DNA of 9,348 nt, from contig DGIK01000126.1 of NCBI GenBank assembly GCA_002393195.1, forward strand, positions 1-9,348, read 5' to 3'. This DNA comes from Bacteroidales bacterium UBA3824. GTDB taxonomy: Bacteria > Bacteroidota > Bacteroidia > Bacteroidales > UBA3824. The number at the start of each line of letters is the position of its first letter. Position 1 is the stretch's first letter. The position numbers and the translations under genes are program-made. Shown in pieces: positions 5,992 to 9,348 of the stretch. The notes beneath the pieces are model-generated. The model was not told the origin of the DNA and did no database searches. It was given only the letters and a program-made list of their open reading frames with translations.

Positions 5992-6858
5992 ATGGAAACA
6001 TCAGACATAATCAAAAAAGTACGCAAGATCGAGATAAAGACGCGCGGGCTGAGCAACCACCTCTTTGCGGGCGAGTACCACAGCGCGTTCAAGGGTCGTG
6101 GTATGTCGTTCAGCGAGGTGCGCGAGTACCAATACGGCGACGACATCCGCAATATCGATTGGAACGTAACGGCGCGTTTCGACAAGCCGTATATAAAGGT
6201 GTTTGAGGAGGAGCGCGAACTCACCGTCATCATCCTCGTGGATGTATCCGGCTCGTTGGACTTCGGCTCGGAGGAGACCACCAAAAGGGATTTTGTGACG
6301 GAGATTGCCGCCTGTCTGTCGTTTTCTGCCATCAGCAACAATGATAAGATAGGCGTAATATTCTTCTCCGACATCATCGAAAAATTCATTCCGCCCAAGA
6401 AGGGACGCCAGCACATATTGCGCATTATCAGGGAGTTGCTGACATTTGAACCCAAAGGTCGCGGCACCAATGCGGCTATGGCGTTGCAATATCTGACGAG
6501 CGTCATCAAAAAGCGCAGCACGGTCTTTATGATTTCTGACTTTGTGTGCGGCGATTTTAGCGACGCGCTGAGGATTGCGGGGCACAAGCACGACCTCCTC
6601 GCCCTCAATGTCTATGACAAGCGCGAGGTGGAGGATTTCCCAAATGTTGGGCTTGTGTATATGCAGGACGCGGAGACGGGCAGAAAGATGCTCGTGGACA
6701 CCTCCAGCAGCACCGTACGCGCCAACCTTATGCGGGCGGCGCAGCAACGTCGCGAAAAACTCGAAAACACTTTCCTGCGGGCAGGCGTGCAGGATGTCGC
6801 CATCGCCAACGGCGACGACTACGTGAAGCCCCTCATTAAATTGTTTAAGTCCCGATGA
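5992..6858 (+). CDS. DUF58 protein of the bat operon (VWA-like, MoxR partner)
   Basis: 288 residues from the ATG at 5992, one base after the moxR stop; an in-frame extension back to 5845 would run through moxR in another frame and is rejected. The DUF58 signature is GRGMSFSEVREYQYGDDIRNIDWNVTAR (about residues 35-62). This leads into a VWA-like fold with the metal-site motif DVSGS (84-88), GRGTNAAMAL supplying the threonine, and MISDF as the third metal-binding segment. No transmembrane helix or signal peptide is seen, so it is cytoplasmic. MoxR/DUF58 pairs are widely conserved neighbours and are thought to work together. The next gene begins after a 36-base gap without an evident promoter or terminator. 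Confidence 0.93.
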   Translation: METSDIIKKVRKIEIKTRGLSNHLFAGEYHSAFKGRGMSFSEVREYQYGDDIRNIDWNVTARFDKPYIKVFEEERELTVIILVDVSGSLDFGSEETTKRDFVTEIAACLSFSAISNNDKIGVIFFSDIIEKFIPPKKGRQHILRIIRELLTFEPKGRGTNAAMALQYLTSVIKKRSTVFMISDFVCGDFSDALRIAGHKHDLLALNVYDKREVEDFPNVGLVYMQDAETGRKMLVDTSSSTVRANLMRAAQQRREKLENTFLRAGVQDVAIANGDDYVKPLIKLFKSR

Positions 6859-6894
6859 CTATTCGGGCATTGAGAGAGATTAAAAACTAAAACA

Positions 6895-7929
6895 ATGAAA
6901 TTGGCTTTGAGCAAGATAGCAACATATTTCAAGGCATTGGCGGTGGCAGTGGCGATGATATTGCCGTCAACAGCCAACGCGCAGAAGGTAAAGGCGGCTC
7001 TCGACTCCAACGTCATCGAACTTGCGAGCCAAGCCAAACTCACCATCACCGCCACGGCATCTGTAGGCAGGAAGGTAACGCCGCCCACTTTCAAGAACAA
7101 TGTCATCGTACCTACTCTTGAAGTGGTTTCCGCGCCCAAACCCGACACCCTCGTCGGCACACAGGGAGACATCACATACTCCTTTTATTATATGATAACG
7201 TCCTTCGAGGATTCCACCTACACCATCCCGCCCATCGGTCTGATGATCGACAAGGATTCTGTGTTCACGGATTCGTTGCAGATAAGATTTACGCTCTTGC
7301 AGGGCATAGATTCTACCTTCACCGCCGAGATAGACACCACGCAGATAATCAAGGTGTTTGGCATCAAGGATATAAAGGACACGCCTTGGACATTCAAGGA
7401 ATTTTGGGCGAGGTTTGGCAACATAATACTCGTGGTGTTGCTCGTTGCGCTCATTGCGTCGGCGATTACCTACGTACTTGTGCGCCGCCACCGCAACAAG
7501 CCCATCATCCCATTCTCCAAGCCCAAAGAACCCGCCGAAATAGTTGCCATACGACGTCTCAACATCTTGAAAGACAAAAAATTGTGCGAGCAAGACAAGA
7601 GCAAGGAGTTTTACTCGGAACTCACGGAAATCATCAAGAAATACATCTCTGACCGCTATGGCGAATCTGTGATGGAATCCACCTCGGCGGAAACCCTTAT
7701 GATTCTCCGCAAACACGCGGGCAAGAAGTCTGACGCCGTGAGCGCGTTGGAATCGATATTCGACGTGGCGGATTACGTCAAGTTTGCCAAGATGTTGCCG
7801 CTGCCCGACGAAAACGCCCGCTGTATGAATTATGCATTCGACATCGTTGATATTACCAAGCCGGTAATACAACAGCCCGAAGAAAACGCCGCACCAATCC
7901 AAGCGGCACAACCCCTCAAAACCAACTAA
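6895..7929 (+). CDS. Bat-operon membrane protein with signal peptide and single helix (BatD-like)
   Basis: 344 residues. Residues 1-29 form a signal peptide (PSTANA before Q30). Residues 30 to about 170 form a beta-rich periplasmic domain with repeated Thr/Val strands (for example SQAKLTITATASVGRK and YSFYYMITSFEDSTYTIPP), resembling the Ig-like N-terminus of BatD/oxygen-tolerance proteins. One transmembrane helix follows (about 176-196, NIILVVLLVALIASAITYVLV) with RRHR on its cytoplasmic side, then a cytoplasmic helical domain of about 145 residues. It occupies the slot between the DUF58 gene and batA that in Bacteroides carries a similar membrane protein, often annotated as hypothetical or BatD-like. 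It probably links the cytoplasmic MoxR/DUF58 pair to the envelope; this role is inferred from topology and position. The stop is one base before batA. Confidence 0.85.
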   Translation: MKLALSKIATYFKALAVAVAMILPSTANAQKVKAALDSNVIELASQAKLTITATASVGRKVTPPTFKNNVIVPTLEVVSAPKPDTLVGTQGDITYSFYYMITSFEDSTYTIPPIGLMIDKDSVFTDSLQIRFTLLQGIDSTFTAEIDTTQIIKVFGIKDIKDTPWTFKEFWARFGNIILVVLLVALIASAITYVLVRRHRNKPIIPFSKPKEPAEIVAIRRLNILKDKKLCEQDKSKEFYSELTEIIKKYISDRYGESVMESTSAETLMILRKHAGKKSDAVSALESIFDVADYVKFAKMLPLPDENARCMNYAFDIVDITKPVIQQPEENAAPIQAAQPLKTN

Positions 7930-7930
7930 A

Positions 7931-8932
7931 ATGTTTGACTACATACATTTTGCACATCCCGGACGACTTTGGCTGATACCTGCGGTACTTGTACCGTTGG
8001 CGGTATGGTATTACTTCAAACTCCGGAACTTCAACGCCACAATGAAATTCGGCACGTTGGACGATTTTGGAGCCAACAGGCTCACGCTGCGCAAGATATT
8101 GGCGTGGCTGCCGCCGGTGTTGAATTTTTTTATCATTTCGTTGATAATAATTGCGATAGCGCGTCCGCAAAGCACATCCGAGGACGAAACAGTAGAAAAA
8201 GAAGGCATCGACATCATCATATCGATGGATATTTCGGGTTCGATGGAGGCTTGCGACTTCAAGCCCAACCGCCTCGAAGCCGCCAAAAACGTAGCCTGCG
8301 AGTTCATACAGGCGCGTGAAAACGATCGCATCGGCATCGTACTATTTGCGGGCGAGAGTTTCACGCAATGCCCCCTCACCACCGACCGCGCCACCCTCGT
8401 CAACCTCATGACACAGGTAAAGAATGGCATCATCGACGACGGCACAGCTATCGGTATGGGACTTGCAAACGCCGTTGCCCGCATCAAGGACAGCGACGCC
8501 AAGAGCAAGGTCGTAATCCTCCTCACCGACGGTATGAACAATTGCGGCGAGATAGAGCCGGTGAGTGCGGCGGAGATTGCCGCAAAGTATGGCATCCGCG
8601 TCTATACCATCGGCGTAGGCACTCAGGGGTACGCACCCTACCCTACCACCGACATTTGGGGACGCAAAGTATATGAACAGGTGAAAGTTGACATCGACGA
8701 GGCTACACTCCAAAAAATCGCCAAAATCACCGACGGACAATACTTCCGCGCCACCGACAATCAGGCACTCAAAAATGTTTATAAGAAAATAGACGAGCTT
8801 GAAAAGACCAAGATGCTTTCGATGACCATCAGTCATTCGGAAGACCTCTTCCACCCCTTCCTCCTTTGGGCGTTGATATTAATGCTATTGAACGTCCTAA
8901 TCAGGATGACGGTGGGCGCAGTGCTGCCATAA
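7931..8932 (+). CDS. batA: BatA, membrane-anchored VWA-domain protein
   Basis: 333 residues, close to the usual BatA length. The N-terminus FAHPGRLWLIPAVLVPLAVWYYF holds the first helix (about 12-28) after the typical F-x-x-P motif; a second helix spans about 55-78 and ends in IAIARPQ. The VWA domain lies between the second and the last helix with a complete metal site: DISGSM (100-105), Thr172 in DDGTAIG and Asp200 in LLTDGMNN. A C-terminal helix (about 309-326) and LIRMTVGAVLP close the protein. BatA is a Bacteroides aerotolerance component thought to form an inner-membrane complex with MoxR and other Bat proteins. The protein end looks natural, but its last codon and stop (8927-8932) already lie in the first copy of the downstream repeat, and batB, normally next, is absent from the 416 bases left. 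Confidence 0.95.
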   Translation: MFDYIHFAHPGRLWLIPAVLVPLAVWYYFKLRNFNATMKFGTLDDFGANRLTLRKILAWLPPVLNFFIISLIIIAIARPQSTSEDETVEKEGIDIIISMDISGSMEACDFKPNRLEAAKNVACEFIQARENDRIGIVLFAGESFTQCPLTTDRATLVNLMTQVKNGIIDDGTAIGMGLANAVARIKDSDAKSKVVILLTDGMNNCGEIEPVSAAEIAAKYGIRVYTIGVGTQGYAPYPTTDIWGRKVYEQVKVDIDEATLQKIAKITDGQYFRATDNQALKNVYKKIDELEKTKMLSMTISHSEDLFHPFLLWALILMLLNVLIRMTVGAVLP

Positions 8933-9348
8933 GCCGCCTTTGGCGGCTATAATAATAGGTGTCCTGCGGACAGAAATTATACAAATCTAAACAAATCTTA
9001 CAAAAATTACCAAATAAAAGATTTGTAAGATTTTGAAAAGATTTGAAAAATTTCTCGCGTAGCGACCCCGAACCATAAGCCGCCTTTGGCGGCTATAATT
9101 AGGAGTGTCCTGCGGACAGAAATTATACAAATCTAAACAAATCTTACAAAAATTACCAAATAAAAGATTTGTAAGATTTTGAAATGATTTGAATGATTTC
9201 TCGCGAAGCGACCCCGAACCATAAGCCGCCATTGGCGGCTATAATTAGGAGTGTCCTGCGGACAGAAATTATACAAATCTAAACAAATCTTACAAATAAT
9301 ACCAAATAAATGATTTGTAAGATTTTGAAAAGATTTGAAAGATTTCTC
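8927..9348. repeat. Tandem array of 146-bp units with four hairpins each (three copies, runs off the window)
   Basis: Copies start at 8927, 9073 and 9219 (the third is cut after 130 bases by the window end); spacing is exactly 146 both times and hand alignment gives about 94-95% identity between neighbours. In copy 1 the elements are: AGCCGCC-TTT-GGCGGCT (8932-8948), TGTCC-TGC-GGACA (8960-8972), a 12-bp arm pair AAATCTTACAAA (8993-9004) and TTTGTAAGATTT (9022-9033) around a 17-base loop, and TCGC-GTA-GCGA (9055-9065). All four stems are intact in every complete copy; differences lie in loops and linkers. There are no spacers, so this is not CRISPR, and the open frames across it change with copy phase, so it is noncoding. 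It replaces the usual immediate start of batB. Function and family are unknown. Confidence 0.9.

Noticed and set aside
5217..6608. 463-residue open frame on the minus strand across moxR and the DUF58 gene
   Set aside because: It is antisense to two well-conserved genes and spans their boundary; an artefact of codon usage in the real genes.
7824..7838. 15-base match to the shared AT-rich element (TATGAATTATGCATT) inside the BatD-like gene
   Set aside because: It encodes part of CMNYAF in an intact reading frame and is not at a gene end; probably chance.
6967..7911. 314-residue open frame on the minus strand across the BatD-like gene
   Set aside because: Shadow of the coding strand; the plus-strand product has a signal peptide, membrane helix and operon context.
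8932..8948. First GC-rich hairpin after batA as an intrinsic terminator
   Set aside because: The stem is followed by ATAATAAT rather than a T-run, and the same hairpin recurs in every repeat unit, so it belongs to the array.
8987..9232. 81-residue open frame on the minus strand in the repeat array
   Set aside because: It is composed of repeat sequence; the 146-bp period is not a multiple of three, so each copy is read in a different frame and no conserved peptide results.
8927..9348. CRISPR array or integron attC array
   Set aside because: The units are contiguous with no unique spacers, and no cas genes are nearby. No matched RYYYAAC/GTTRRRY core pair is found in the unit.

Overview
The window looks like a chromosomal segment of an anaerobic gut-type Bacteroidales bacterium. 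Evidence: several promoters match the Bacteroidetes form (TTTG, 19 bp, TAnnTTTG); start codons are preceded by A-rich leaders without strong Shine-Dalgarno sequences; there is the end of a 2-oxoacid:ferredoxin oxidoreductase beta gene; a Bat (Bacteroides aerotolerance) operon begins here; and families typical of the phylum are present (YARHG domain, DUF4923-like, SiaC/DUF1987). No tRNA, rRNA, insertion sequence, integrase or CRISPR array was seen.

Layout. 1-239: 3' end of korB, closed by a good intrinsic terminator. 388-2299 (+): a run of small exported proteins, namely a YARHG-domain protein, a DUF3237 gene that is broken by an internal deletion and frameshift, and a DUF4923-like lipocalin-type protein. 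2350-4795 (-): a lone SiaC-family phosphoprotein, a very small membrane protein with an HExxH motif, and a seven-helix membrane histidine kinase without a response regulator in view. Between the last two is a plus-strand sigma54-like site followed by a plus-strand terminator with no gene, a possible small RNA. 4796-4994: a divergent control region holding one promoter for each direction and a perfect 14-bp palindrome. 4995-8932 (+): moxR, a DUF58 protein, a signal-peptide/one-helix Bat protein and batA, tightly packed as one operon.

8927-9348: immediately at the batA stop codon, where batB would normally follow, a tandem array of 146-bp units begins and runs off the window end. Each unit contains three GC-rich triloop hairpins and one 12-13 bp AT-rich hairpin, and by hand alignment every difference between copies falls outside the stems. 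This array is the least explained and most interesting thing in the window.

How the genes may work together: the MoxR ATPase, DUF58 protein, the membrane-anchored Bat protein and the VWA protein BatA are thought to form an envelope-associated chaperone-like complex linked to stress or oxygen tolerance. The divergently transcribed histidine kinase shares its control region, but a functional link to the operon is only inference.
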